Positions 33,501 to 43,868 of a DNA stretch of 64,000 bases are shown piece by piece. A program made the translations under genes and the position numbers. This DNA is from Haliclystus octoradiatus (lineage: Eukaryota > Cnidaria > Staurozoa > Stauromedusae > Haliclystidae): assembly GCA_916610825.1 (NCBI GenBank), contig OU744449.1, positions 8,018,243 to 8,082,242 on the forward strand, given 5' to 3'. The notes under the pieces were generated by a model. That model had not been told where the DNA came from, did no database searches, and was given only the letters and a program-made list of their open reading frames with translations. Numbering within the stretch: position 1 is the stretch's first letter; every line of letters begins with the position of its first letter.

Positions 33501-33794
33501 CTCATAAAGAGTGGACCAATGGATGTAACAATTAATGAACTGTTGAATAAAATAAAATAATGACTTGAAGGCCTATTTTATGAAATTGGCAATGAAATGT
33601 CACATGGGGAGGTAACTTCTAGGTAACTACTACTTCTATCAGAGCAAGATGGTCCAAGCAGAATGATAACTTATACCAGTAAGGAATATAGGCTACCATG
33701 CATTATAGCCGTATATAAATAGATAGGTCTACATACCTACATTACCACCTTTTACGTTCATGGCACGGCGAGGTTGGCAATCTTTCCTGCTCAT
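21572..33794 (-). CDS. SOAT: Sterol O-acyltransferase (ACAT/SOAT), complete 12-exon gene
   Basis: Twelve exons join in phase on the minus strand: 33794-33741, 32605-32493, 29367-29311, 28686-28579, 27590-27341, 26047-25978, 25333-25240, 24460-24323, 23747-23612, 23088-22854, 22083-21929, 21595-21572 (1,434 nt, 477 aa plus stop). The product is a multi-pass MBOAT enzyme of the ER that esterifies sterols with fatty acyl-CoA. Hallmarks: [20 protein letters not shown] before the first membrane helix; PPAS and [49 protein letters not shown] at residues 338-344 onward; NVVVHDW; and SAVVHEY with catalytic His about 395, 57 residues after the motif as in human SOAT1. It is shorter than human SOAT1/2 (550/522 aa), mainly at the N-terminus. 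Only the first and last exons are less certain. Confidence 0.93.
21929..22083 (-). CDS. SOAT: SOAT exon 11
   Basis: Acceptor TTTGTTTTCAG|TG, donor [29 protein letters not shown] then [11 protein letters not shown] correspond to human WNVLMWTSLFLGNG and SQEWYARQHCP. Confidence 0.93.
22510..22625. repeat. TTCATGAA-type words in SOAT intron
   Basis: GAGTTCATGAACGGTTCATAA followed by further TTTATGAAC/TTCATAAAT variants: the same degenerate palindromic repeat as in the polycystin introns. Confidence 0.55.
22854..23088 (-). CDS. SOAT: SOAT exon 10 (DWWN and catalytic His)
   Basis: Acceptor CTTTAACAG|GAT, donor GGAT|GTAAGT. It starts [20 protein letters not shown] and contains [10 protein letters not shown] with the catalytic histidine, then membrane helices ending GGIG. 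The computed longest frame in this region is a different, spurious one. Confidence 0.95.
23612..23747 (-). CDS. SOAT: SOAT exon 9 (start of FYxDWWN motif)
   Basis: Acceptor CATATGTGATTAG|G, donor [29 protein letters not shown] followed by R; the active-site motif FYRDWWN is split across this intron exactly at the R/D border. Confidence 0.94.
23815..24290. repeat. TTCATGAA-type cluster in SOAT intron 8
   Basis: Repeated CATGAAAATGAACC, GTTCATGAATTG and TTCATGAACAGTTTAT words, degenerate and irregularly spaced. Confidence 0.55.
24323..24460 (-). CDS. SOAT: SOAT exon 8
   Basis: Acceptor TATATTTACAG|G, donor ATACG|GTAGGC; phase 2 in and out. It includes IRWSF and [17 protein letters not shown], matching RWGY and ERLCAPLFRNIKQEP in human SOAT1. 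Confidence 0.92.
25240..25333 (-). CDS. SOAT: SOAT exon 7
   Basis: Acceptor TTTATTTTATAG|TG, donor [27 protein letters not shown] is a SOAT hallmark (human [17 protein letters not shown]). Confidence 0.93.
25500..25680 (-). repeat. Dispersed repeat, CATGGTTTTGGTG family, copy 2
   Basis: Minus-strand copy starting with ACAATAAAAAAATTGTG-like sequence and ending CATGGTTTTGGTGTTGGTAG. Words TTTCATGG and TTCATATGTCATAATG align with the other copies. In SOAT intron 6. Confidence 0.68.
25978..26047 (-). CDS. SOAT: SOAT exon 6
   Basis: Acceptor GTATTTTGCAG|GTT, donor TCAG|GTATTT. It encodes [14 protein letters not shown], the counterpart of human IRFVMKAHSFVREN. Confidence 0.92.
26235..26375 (-). 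repeat. tRNA-derived SINE-like repeat
   Basis: On the minus strand TAGTGTATTGGTTAGTG (A-box region) is followed by GAGTTTAATCCCTG (B-box region) and a tail GCGACAGGAAGGGCATCCGG, a tail I know from SINEs of several animal groups. No closed cloverleaf. In SOAT intron 5. Confidence 0.6.
26690..27190. repeat. TTCATGAA-type cluster in SOAT intron 5
   Basis: Many copies of AACAGTTCATGAA, GTTTATAAACAGTTCATGG and TTCATAAACTGTTCACAAA over 500 bp. Degenerate tandem structure. Confidence 0.65.
27341..27590 (-). CDS. SOAT: SOAT exon 5 (membrane helices)
   Basis: Acceptor TCTTTTGTAG|G, donor GAACAG|GTTAGC, 250 nt. It contains WAFGK, two hydrophobic stretches and [14 protein letters not shown], matching human LPPASRFIIIFEQ. 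The donor is followed by a direct repeat of GTTAGCTTAG, giving two GT sites 10 nt apart. Confidence 0.9.
27690..27990. repeat. TTCATGAA-type cluster in SOAT intron 4
   Basis: AAAGTTCATGAACCGTCCATGA and 'tgaaattgatgaaccattcacaagctccatgaac', the latter repeated almost exactly at about 28345-28400, so a longer unit was duplicated. Confidence 0.65.
28579..28686 (-). CDS. SOAT: SOAT exon 4 (first membrane helix)
   Basis: Acceptor TTTTATTTTCAG|A, donor [31 protein letters not shown] is near-identical in pattern to human LFEVDHIRTIYHMFIALLIL. The exon ends in DYLESG. Confidence 0.92.
28968..29150 (+). repeat. Dispersed repeat, CATGGTTTTGGTG family, copy 3
   Basis: GCGTGAAATTTCATGGTGCT, TTCACACTTTAATATTGTG, ATGGATGTTTTCATGG and a TTTTGGTGGTTTTGGTG end, collinear with copy 1. 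Confidence 0.7.
29311..29367 (-). CDS. SOAT: SOAT exon 3
   Basis: A 57-nt exon; acceptor TTATATTTTAG|G, donor TTAAT|GTGAG. It encodes [11 protein letters not shown], the counterpart of the KIFIARRSLL segment ahead of the first membrane helix in human SOAT1. Confidence 0.85.
29484..30126. mobile_element. TIR element with AGAGGTCTGC ends
   Basis: Left end AGAGGTCTGCTTCGGATCGG and right end CATATCGGATCTGATTTGCA then TACCTCT are imperfect inverted copies. AGT flanks each side. The interior is AT-rich with no ORF. Fragments of the family at 9245 and about 14530-14630. In SOAT intron 2. Confidence 0.6.
30955..31186. mobile_element. 232-bp hAT-type MITE with perfect 8-bp target duplication
   Basis: Begins CAGGGGTGGCACCAGAGGGG and ends TCCTGGTTCCACCCCTG. 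ATATTAAA stands on both sides (30947-30954, 31187-31194). CAGGGG ends and 8-bp duplication are typical of hAT elements. In SOAT intron 2. Confidence 0.85.
32148..32203 (+). repeat. Short tandem duplication (2 x about 28 bp)
   Basis: CAGGATTCTGCACAACGGCT is followed by CAGGATTCTGCACAATGGCT, with CTC between; two near-identical units. In SOAT intron 2. Confidence 0.8.
32493..32605 (-). CDS. SOAT: SOAT exon 2 (cytosolic N-terminal region)
   Basis: Acceptor CTTCAATTTAG|CAA, donor ACGG|GTATGT; phase 0 in, 2 out. [16 protein letters not shown] looks like the N-terminal helix of SOAT enzymes, followed by an acidic stretch. In phase with exon 3. Confidence 0.75.
33741..33794 (-). CDS. SOAT: SOAT exon 1 (start codon)
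   Basis: ATG at 33794, with an in-frame TGA two codons upstream, gives [18 protein letters not shown] and a donor AAT|GTAGGT in phase 0, matching exon 2. The polar N-terminus fits a cytosolic SOAT N-tail. A short exon chosen from position, phase and upstream stop. Confidence 0.6.
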
Positions 33795-35755
33795 TTTTCA
33801 TTGAAAATTTATTGAATTTCTATGTAATGCAAATTGTAAAAAAATAATACAGTTAGCCTATATAAACAGAAATCTAGAAAAAAAGCTGAAGGACTCCAGC
33901 AAACCTGTTAACTGTCACTATCTAACTTTTAACTGAAAAATATACTAAGTACTATCTGAGTATCTCTTCTCTGTTTACTGCTACATTGGTGACACTGTAA
34001 GAAGAATGTTTACACAAGTAGTCACATCACATTTTAAGCCTTTAATATCAACAACAATTCGTCAACATGTCAGTTCCATCAACATCAACAACAAATAACG
34101 CCTCTCCTGCTCCATTGTCTGGTTCAATTACTAATTAACCTGTATCTTATATTCACACTAATGTGCTTACAACGTACCTACCTGCATTCTGGCATAACGA
34201 TCCTGCATAAATATGATTTATGCAAGTCTAAGCACATTTTGCAACCAATGGCATAACTGTAGATAGATACGTTTTTTACAAAGCTAATAATTGTTTTAAT
34301 TGAATAAGTCTCATTTTAAGTGTCATTTTAGTATTGTTTGTTTGGAACCAAAACGTATTAGCTAATTCAAAAGAGTATCAAACTATGTTTTCAGCTAATC
34401 AAAACAAAAAAAAGTAATCAGTAATCGCTAGGCAATCAATTAAAAAGTAATCCGTTACCATTACCAAAATTTTCTATGTGCTAATAATATGAACGTTCGT
34501 TATAACCTCAGTTCTCAGGTAGACTAAACTCAGATAAATACAAATTAAAAGCATAGATATTTATTTAGTAGAACTTCATTGAGGTGTCATGTCTCTAGTA
34601 TCGAAAGACAGAATAAGTTAATTAATATATAACATGTTTGATAATGCTTTTGAGACAGCATTATTATCACCAATGTGTTTCAGTACATGGTGGTTCATAA
34701 CAAAGGAAATCATGTCAGGTTAGAGGGATCAAATTATTGATAGAAATATGAAATTGATCCTGTAAGATTGCTACCAAAACGATTGGGAATATGAAAACAA
34801 CATCAGAAGACAAAGGTACACTTAATCATTATTGTGCATGACCACAGTCATGGAAAATCCCCAGATAAATGATAGTCACATCAGAATACTATACTTAGTC
34901 AACATACCTACCTCAACTCAACCCGATCTTTATCTATTCTATAATATCCCCGTTCTCCAGCCAGTATGTTGTATTATATATGATCATTCACGTGATAGGC
35001 AAGCGCGTATAAAATGAACAAATCAAGCTACGCTGGATAACAATCATGCATAAAGTCAAAAACCAAATGATCTACATAAATCGATCAAACAATTGATTGT
35101 GGCGAGAAGTACTGCCCCAAGCAAATGGTAGGACAATAATAGTTTGTACAAAGGCTTTTCGATTCACAGGCATGCCATTTAGAACAACAGAATCTTGCAG
35201 TCAATATAACATTTGCTTACCTCTAAAATTCTTTCTTTTGGAAGAAGGTTGTATTTATAATCATGCTTATTGTTTTGGATATGATTAAATTGTAGAGAAT
35301 AAGAAAGAGATCCGTTGAGAAGACAGGGCTTTATGTGTTTATATTAAAAGTTCATACTTCTTTGAAATAAATCGCCGTCCAAAGGTCAACAAAACAGAAA
35401 AAGGGTTAGTTAAAAAGTTTTAATCGAGGCTGACTTCATTAAGAGGCTTTTATGGTTTCAACTTCCATTTTCGTCTTTCACACACTGCTTTCACAACATT
35501 TATCAATTTTTGTCTTTCATATTCAGAATTCAGAATATCAAACTATTTATACACCGCCTTCACGCTACATAACGAATTAACTGGCATTATTTCTAATCAA
35601 ACAGTCGATATACTCAAATACAAGCACCAAGGTAAGAGTTGAGTTGACCCTATTTTTGTTAATTAACCTCCTACCTTCCTTGATATTGCTATGGATGTCT
35701 TTTCCACAAGAGTAACAAACCTGAGCCATATATGCATATTAATTAAGCTAGCTAG
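33795..35755. other. Intergenic; nothing recognised
   Basis: Upstream of SOAT exon 1. AT-rich; open frames at 34832-35017 and 35097-35288 show no protein features. The SOAT promoter and 5' UTR should begin here, but no decisive motif is visible. Confidence 0.4.
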
Positions 35756-35949
35756 TGTAGTGGTTTGTTTGTTGTCTTATATATATTGTAACTTCATTTT
35801 CTCATTTCATGTAAATAACCAACTGTAATATGTAATCTCTCTCTTTCCTTGTAACCGTTGTAGGTTCAACACCCTAATAAATCACGCAATAAATATGTAG
35901 TTTTATCTATATGTCTGAACCCTAGCCTACAAATGGTGAACCCGACGTG
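35756..35949 (+). mobile_element. LTR followed by a primer-binding-site-like sequence
   Basis: A 176-bp stretch begins TGTAG and ends CTACA (35756-35931), contains TATATATA near 35778 and two AATAAA words near 35877 and 35890, as expected of U3-R-U5. Immediately after (35934-35949) stands TGGTGAACCCGACGTG, close to the primer-binding site used by many Ty3-like LTR elements. No internal ORF follows, so this is a broken element. Confidence 0.55.
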
Positions 35950-37296
35950 TATTTGTTTAACTATATTTTATAAAGCCTTCTGGACTTGGTGGAGATTTGA
36001 TATAGTCGTCATTTATTATCAATTGGTTTTACAAGAATATTCCGCCTATTAATCGCTGATATTTCAACAGCCAATTGGCTTCTTGACATCAACTTTCCTT
36101 TTCGTTGGTAGGGCTTGAGCAACCCGTTACATTTCCTAACTATTTCTAAGGTGTCAAGTCAGTCAACGATTATATTTACAAACGAACTATACTGAATAGA
36201 ATCATAATAATATGCGTAATAGACATTAATTATACTCCCATATTCCGGCAAATCAGAATCTTTTTGGCAAGTAACTACAAATGTTATTTTAAATCGTATC
36301 AATTTATATATCAAAAGCAGACATAATTCTCCTTCTCCCTTATATTTTGATTCAACAAGATAATATTTAAAGAAAACGTCGTTTTACACAATAAAGATTT
36401 CAAACTGATATGGAATGCTGATTAACAACTACTGGACTGTTGTATCTATCAAAACATATACATGTAATTAATACTTTGTTCTAATGTTTTTTATATTCAA
36501 TTGATGTTTTTGTTCACTGGGCAATTCCAGGTGAGGCGAAACCAAGAAAATTTATAAGCGTCAAAAATAACTAGCGATATCAGTCACAATTTTCATGATT
36601 TTGGAATAATAAATACTTATATTGTTGTATTTTCGACTTTTTTACAAATATATCTCAATTTAATATGATGAAATTGACTGTTTTGGGGAGCGCGTTGTGA
36701 TGGCCGCTTGCAGATTTTGAAAATTATGACGATTAAAAATTTCATGTTTGGCGTTGTTTCTTTGTTAATTTTTCATTAAAAATAACTTTTGCTAATCAGA
36801 ACATGTGTATTCAATATAAAAGAGTGGTTTAAACAGAAAAAATGATAGTGTATTACCTTAAAAGTAGCCAATGTTTTAGTCCGCTGCAAGGTAGCTTACG
36901 TCATTGACGACGAAGTCAAGGAACTTTTGTTTACTCCACAGCATGAGGCTGAATTGAAAAATCCTTTTGCATACATAATATTTGGTTAATAATTAACAGT
37001 TTTGGCGGGAAATCGATGACTCATTGCCGACGTCATGCTCCAAAACATTAAAACTAACTCCCAGTATTTTGTAGATGACGTAATGCGGCCAGATAAAATT
37101 TGAACGCAAGAGGCGGGTCTTGAAAAAGGAGTGAAACAAACAAAGACACCGCCTACCCGCTTACAGACATAACACCTATTTCGCTAATTCTTTGATCGCG
37201 CATTACTGTCACAACAAATCTAATTTGTCAAACAAAAACTTCTAAAGCAAAAACATTCCACTATACTTGTATAACCAAATTGAAATCGAATGTTAA
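35950..37296. other. Intergenic; nothing recognised
   Basis: No coding frame or clear repeat border. Several GACGTCA/TGACGTAA-like words occur at 36890-37090 in a GC-richer patch. Confidence 0.4.
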
Positions 37297-37495
37297 AGGG
37301 GCAAAATTGACCGGCGACCGCTGCGAGCACAAGTTGAATTTATGCTTAGCGTAATTCAACCGTCTCGCTTTGAAACAATTGTTATACGCAGGCCTAACTT
37401 GTAATAAAATTCATGTCAACAATGAACATGGTGTTATAACAATAAGCGTGCACGTGATCCTAAGTGCGTAGCGCCTGCCGGTCATTTTTGCTCCT
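37297..37495. mobile_element. 199-bp TTAA-flanked MITE
   Basis: Ends AGGGGCAAAATTGACCGGCG and CCTGCCGGTCATTTTTGCTCCT-type inverted copy; TTAA at 37293-37296 and 37496-37499. Shares the AGGG...GACCGG plan with elements at 14.9 and 19.1 kb. Confidence 0.8.
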
Positions 37496-38242
37496 TTAAG
37501 GTTCATTGTTAAATTTAAGCGTTCAAAATGTTCAAAGTGTTTTTTATTTAGTTTGGTTTTCGTGATTAATTAAACTCACGCATTGCTGTCATTACCATAG
37601 CTACGAAGCTGATATTGGATTTTATTCAACACAGAGCCGGACTATAATAATTTATCCGTGTAGTTCTGTATCTCATTTAATAATTTATCTCTCTGCCTTC
37701 ACTCACTTTGAAATCCATATTACAATTATTTAGTCTGAAAACCTTTATAAAATGAAAACATTTGCTATACTGTAATCATGATGTAGTCATATCGCAAAAG
37801 CAGCATATTATGGGCCTGGTTTATAACAAGCAAGTCTGTGTCAGTACCGGGGAAATTAATGAGTTTTAACAATATCAAATTGATAACTTCCCGGGTGTTG
37901 GGGTACAGGTGCATTAGGATATGAGTTAGACTATTACCTGTAAATAGATTTGGAACAAAAACAGGAAATACCATGACATGCTGCTACAATACAGTTAATT
38001 AAAATACTTGATTATAATATCACATTTTTGTAAATATCTATTCTGTATTTTGTAGCCGTGTATTTAATATTTATTTTAACTCTTTTAATACAGATGTTCA
38101 ACGTTTTTACAGGATTTCTGAATAAATAATGATTATACTGTATGCTCTTATGTAATTGATATTTTTTAATTGCCAATACATTCAGCTCAATTGTTACGAT
38201 GATATGATATTGCATTCATTTGATGTACCGATGACACATTTA

Positions 38243-39487
38243 GGGGAGAGCGGGGTGAATTGGAACAAATTTTCTTAAAAAAATTATTGCTCCAAAACGG
38301 CTCACGCAAAACTCACAATTTTGGTATCGATTTGTAGGAAATTGTCTGAAGTTTATAATGCAAAATACCTGAATATTGTCAAATCAAAGTTGAAACAATG
38401 TTTAAAGGAAGAATGACATTTTTTCAAAACCGCGAAATTGCGAAAATGTGGGGTGAAACGGAATGATCGCAAATTTACCATTATTTCATCGAATTTGTTC
38501 AAATAAATTGAGTATCATAGCTATTGAGCCTTTAAAAATTGATATCAACAATAATAAATTAGATAGATAAAGAAACTTACTTCCAAATATAAATTTATAA
38601 GATTATTATTTTCCATTCGAAAAAATGCGTCTCCGTAAAACACAATAACATTTTCCCGTACTAGCATAATTTTTCAAATTTCAGTTATAATTGAGAGAAT
38701 ATGAGTAAGGTTAATCATTCAAATGGGTTTTAATTAGATTTAACCAATATAATATGAATAAAACAACATTTAATTTCATGCAGTCCTTCGACAAAGTCGC
38801 TTTCCTTCTGAAGGTGTCAAATTCAGAGAAACCGCTCATGCAAATGTTTTGTTTACATTATAATTCACACTGATTCACGAAGGAAATAATAAGTCAAAAC
38901 AAGACAATACAAACTCATTGATTTTACGTTGAAAATAAAACAACAAAAAGATCAATGGTTCATAGAAATAATACAAGGCTATTTACTAATGAAAAGAGGC
39001 AATTGAACCAATTTAATGGATTAATTTGAATGATTTCTTCTTGGTGTGAAATCAAAGGCGGAGCAACAACAAAGCAAAGCAGTGTGAAGCCAGACTGTGA
39101 TTGAAATGTTTCCCGCCGTGTTCCATTCAACCCCATCGTGAATCTTGCAACATAAACACTATTTACTAGAAAGTTTGTTGGAAAAGACAAAAATGACAAC
39201 TGCCTACGTCATAACACGGAAATTCTCTACACAATGGTATGCAATAACACCTGATGCGTGAAGAAATGAAAATAAAATCAAACGCGATGTGAAAAGCGAA
39301 TGACTTGCATCGCGCGTACAAATTTTCGAAGGCTTATAATATTTTATTTACTGTATGTATCGAAATGAAACTTTACACAATGTTTAGACTATATAAGAAC
39401 AATGTTCTGCTGCAATTTTGTAATTTTTGAGTCTTTAGAAGTTGTGTATTCCGATTCACCCCCGTTCCATTTCACCCCGCTCTCCCC
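38243..39487. mobile_element. 1.25-kb TIR element, GGGGAGAGCGGGGTGAA ends
   Basis: Ends GGGGAGAGCGGGGTGAATTG and TTCCATTTCACCCCGCTCTC then CCC are inverted; TA flanks both sides. The word GGGGTGAAACGGAATG recurs inside the left part. No transposase frame; non-autonomous. Superfamily not assigned. Confidence 0.78.
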
Positions 39488-39689
39488 TACTAGCAGAAGT
39501 CACTGCATAGAACAGGAAAAGTCATGTTGTGATATAATATATAGACAGGGATATAGACTGAGTTGATCAGAAATCTAGCCTATATTCATAGACAAAATAT
39601 AACACAATCACTTTTCAAAAGTTTCCCAGCTATCCGTATCCTTAATTTGATACATCTGTATAGTTATTTTATTACGTATAATTATCATT

Positions 39690-40700
39690 ATGCCTCCCGT
39701 ATCTACTAAAGACCGTCAAGCAAAACTTCGCGCTAATTTGAAGGCCAACCCAGAAGCTCACGAAAAGTATTTAAAACAGCAACGTGAATATAAGAGAAAA
39801 AGCAGAGCAAAGATTTTAGAGAAAACAACTCAAGACGAACTGGCTCACATCCGTCACAAGTCAAAACTGGCAGTTAGGGAAAGTAGAGCACGAAAAAAAG
39901 CAGCTTCTACAAGCTGCACCTCGCCTTCTGCAAGATCACCGTACAGGACTACCCAAGCTAAAGGGAAAGCTGTGCGAAAAGCGTTTTCTGTGTTGCCAGA
40001 TTCTCCAAATAAAAGACGGTGCGTTATTGGAAGATTAGCCAAAAATGAAGGAATAGCATTAATCCCTTCTGGAAGTTCGTCATCTACGATATCAGTATCT
40101 CCTCGAAGCATTGACGCTGCTGTAAGAGAAAGGTAGAAAAGTTTTATGAGAGTGATGATGTGTCTGTTCAGACTCCTGGTGTCAAACAATCTATCATTGT
40201 CCGTGAAAAAGACAGTCGTGGAAAGACTCTCAGTAAGACAACTATCCAGCTAAGGTATTTACTGATGTCTCTCCAAGAGGCCTTTGCTATGTATAAAAAA
40301 GATAATCCTGAAGACAAAATTGGAAAAAGTAAGTTTTGCGAGTTACGCCCTAATCATGTGAAGTTATTTAACGACATTCCACACAACGTATGCGTGTGCG
40401 GCTACCATGAAAATGTCAGACTTTTATTATTATCTTTGGCTCCTTATACTGCTCTTGAGAAAGACTTTCAGGGATTTATCAAACAAGTCTCATGTGATGA
40501 CACATTGGAGAAATGCATGTACCGAGAATGCGAGACTTTTAATTAAAATTGGATGATTTTGAGCCCACGACAGCAGCTACCACGCCCATAAATTACATAC
40601 AATGGAAAAATGAGGATGACAGTAGCATGCAGGAGAAAGTGCGTTTGTCTGGTAGTGTCTTGTATCAAGTAAACACCAGCGTGAAATTTTGAATCAATTG
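39690..40700 (+). pseudogene. Frameshifted gene of an invertebrate multicopy (transposon-type) family
   Basis: The first frame (39690-40136, 148 aa) has a basic, helical N-terminus (DRQAKLRANLKANPEAHEKY, KRKSRAK) and a Ser-rich region. One-base slippage near 40130 shifts the rest into the next frame: FYESDDVS, then to 40546, with RYLLMSLQEAFAMYKKDNPE, SKFCELRPNHVKLFNDIPHN and VCVCGYHENVRLLL. After a stop at 40544, matching sequence (INYIQWKNED, GSVLYQVN) continues to about 40680. I recall this arrangement (FCELRP, PHNVCVCxYHEN) from repeated uncharacterised proteins in cnidarians and other invertebrates; I infer a DNA-transposon origin. Function unknown; broken here. Confidence 0.65.
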
Positions 40701-41406
40701 AGTTCAGTTGTAGTTTTCAACTCTGTCTTCCGCCCGCAATTCGTATGACGCTATCAGCATAGTAGCAAGTGAATTGATTTTCGTGACACACATTTCTTCA
40801 AGTGTCGAAAGCCCTTACGACGTCCACGGTCCATCTCTATTGCTCTTGTAACTTTCCAAACCAGTTTGTTGATAAATAACTTGGCAGCGATGCTTCCATG
40901 TTCGTTTTACGTAATCACGTGTGTGTGCAAGGTGACACAAAGACGGGCCGTGTATCATGAAAATGAGTGATTGAAATCTGGGTCCAGATTTCAAATACGA
41001 AAATATGCGAAGGCTGCTGGTCATTCTTTGGTGTTTAACATGTTGATATTTAGGTTTATGATACAATAATCTTTTAATCTATTTGATTTGCCAAACTTCA
41101 GACTGAAGCTCTTATTCACGTAGATATTATGATTTATGAATGTATCAGCAGCTCCCCAGGGTGACCCCCGGGCTTCTAGGTAGATTAGTTGAGTTTTGCT
41201 GAAAAGCAAGTGCCATGGGGGTAAGTGGCTTTGGTTCATTTTGCAAATTTTTTATTTTCAGCCCCAGTGAAACCCCAGGCAATCAAATTTTATTAAAATA
41301 AATAGATATTTATTATATTTATAACAGACTTCAACAGACACAACATCTTGACATTAATGAATTTTTGTTGTTATGAAATCACTAGCAATGTGTTACCAGC
41401 AGTTAT

Positions 41407-41808
<402 letters not shown>

Positions 41809-42121
41809 GATGATATGGTATCTAACAGCAGTTGATATAGTGCTCGATGTCATTTGACAGAGCGTGAATAATAATAATAATGGAGTCAAAGACTACGCAT
41901 TCATTTTCTGTAACTTAAAGTTTCTCGCTTTATGCGATCATCAGACAGATACTATTAATGAAAAATATATACCAGTTACTCTTATTTGACAATAGTGAGA
42001 AAAAATTTGAAAAAAGAGAAAAACTATTGTTATACTTACAATGGTTTTATCTTTACAATTACTAAGTTATATTGTTATGTATTGTTATTAGTTTCCTTAA
42101 TTAAATGGCGCTGTTATAAGG

Positions 42122-43868
42122 CTACGTTTTTGTTTCTTTGAAATTTGATAAATAATATTTATTTTCATGCCTACATTTTGATATGAGTTCAGACTTTTTA
42201 TTTAATATGGCTTCTTTTGAGCAGATGATGTGGAATTTTTCCACTAAACATAGGTGACACTTTTTTGACATATTATTATAGGGTCTGCCGGTTGCCAGAG
42301 ATGACCATTTAATCGTGTAGTCTACGTCTTTGTTTTTGAGATCCCATATATACTTTGACAATTGTGTACTTGATGATAAGTTGCTGTGTTTGAAGGTCGA
42401 TATGTGCTGCGTATAACGTGTTTTAAATGTTCCTTCCGTGAGACCGATGTAGTTTTTTCCTTCTGGATTGTTCGGTGTTGAGACGTTGGCGTTGTAAATT
42501 AGACTTTTTGATTGGCATTTATTATCAAATGGGCATTTTTCTTTATTTCGACAGTTACATAAAGCGGCGTTTGTGGCATTGTTTTCATTGCTGTTAGTAA
42601 TCTTTTTGTTATGGTTCTTGATTATCGTGTTCATGTTGCTAGTGCAGCTATAACTTACCTTGACGCAGTTAAAGTTGAATATTTTGTTAAGTCTGTGGGT
42701 TTTTGGGAAATGTTTTTTGATTAAATTTAAAAATGTTCGCCCAACATTTGTTTTTACGCTTTTGTTGTACGGCGGGTTGAACCAAATAGTTTTCCGGCTT
42801 CGCGTTCTTTTGTTGTTGTTTGACTGTGAAGGGCGTGGCTTGAATGACAAGTTGGTCTGGTGTCCGCTTGCCTTCAAAGCGTCTTCGTAGATAACTTTAG
42901 ATTTTTCGAAAATTGAATTGTTGGTTGATAGGTCGGAGATGCGTTGGTTGATTGCGATTGGAATTTGTTTTAGTATTACAGGTGGATGATTAGATTTCGT
43001 ATTAATGTAGAGAGGCTGGTCGTTCGGTTTTCTGTACGGTTGGTAAGAGTTATTAGTTAAATTGAAGGTTAGGTCCAGGTAGTCGACCGTCTTCAGATTG
43101 GTCTTTGTTGTAATTTTAAGGCCAACATCTTTGAACAATTTTGTTAGCTTTTTTCGAATTTTTTCAGCCTGTGGGCCTGACTTGTTTTTGAGGACAGCTA
43201 GACCATCATCTCGATAAAGTCCTACTTCGTTAGCGCCATATATCTCTTTTAACTTTTCTAAAATGAATAGCCCGACCAATTCACAAACCTCCGCACCGTC
43301 GTGGCTGCCCATCGTTACGTCGAATAGATTTTCGTTGCCTCTTTTTGTCCACGCCGATCCTGAGCTGAATAGCACTGACTTCCTTGCATGCATGATTATT
43401 TTTGTGTCGCTTTCCGAGATCGATGTTAAATTTTTAGCAAAATTAATGGCTTGAGTTAGTAGATTCTCCGATATTGTTGGATAAAAGTTCTCTATGTCAA
43501 ACACCATAAATGTTAATCTGTGTTTATTTTCCAAAGATTTGAACCAATCTATGACAGATGACGTATTTCTCCATTGGTTTACTTTTGTCTTTTCTTTGAC
43601 ACTAAGGATAATTTTTTCTAAGATCTTTTTACTAACAATGCCCATTTCGCTCTTTGCCGGATTGATTAATCGGCATGTAGGATTCTGTCGAAAATTATCT
43701 TTGTGATCTTTTATTGTGATGAAAGCTTCTTGTTGGGCTATAATGTCGGTTCTATTTTCAATTTTTAATTCTTTTGCGATATCTCTCGCCTCTCTGTTGA
43801 TCTTGTTTACTGTGTTCTTATTTGCCTTCTTGTAGGTAGCAGTTACGTTGTCGTGTAGTAGCTTATCT
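42122..43868 (-). CDS. Penelope-type reverse transcriptase with GIY-YIG endonuclease (5' truncated)
   Basis: The open frame gives 607 aa, but about the first 26 residues (hydrophobic MALFSLLL...) are antisense of the inverted arm, so the true element ORF is 5' truncated near LDKLLHDNVTATYKK. RT region: CRLINPAKSEMGIVSK, FMVFDIENFYPTISENLL and GLYRDDGLAVLKNKSGPQAE (catalytic DD). Then a basic linker, a Cys cluster (CNCRNKEKCPFDNKC), and a GIY-YIG-like nuclease: NYIGLTEGTFKTRYTQH. RT plus C-terminal GIY-YIG is the Penelope-like architecture. No frameshift in the RT part, so the copy is young. Confidence 0.85.
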
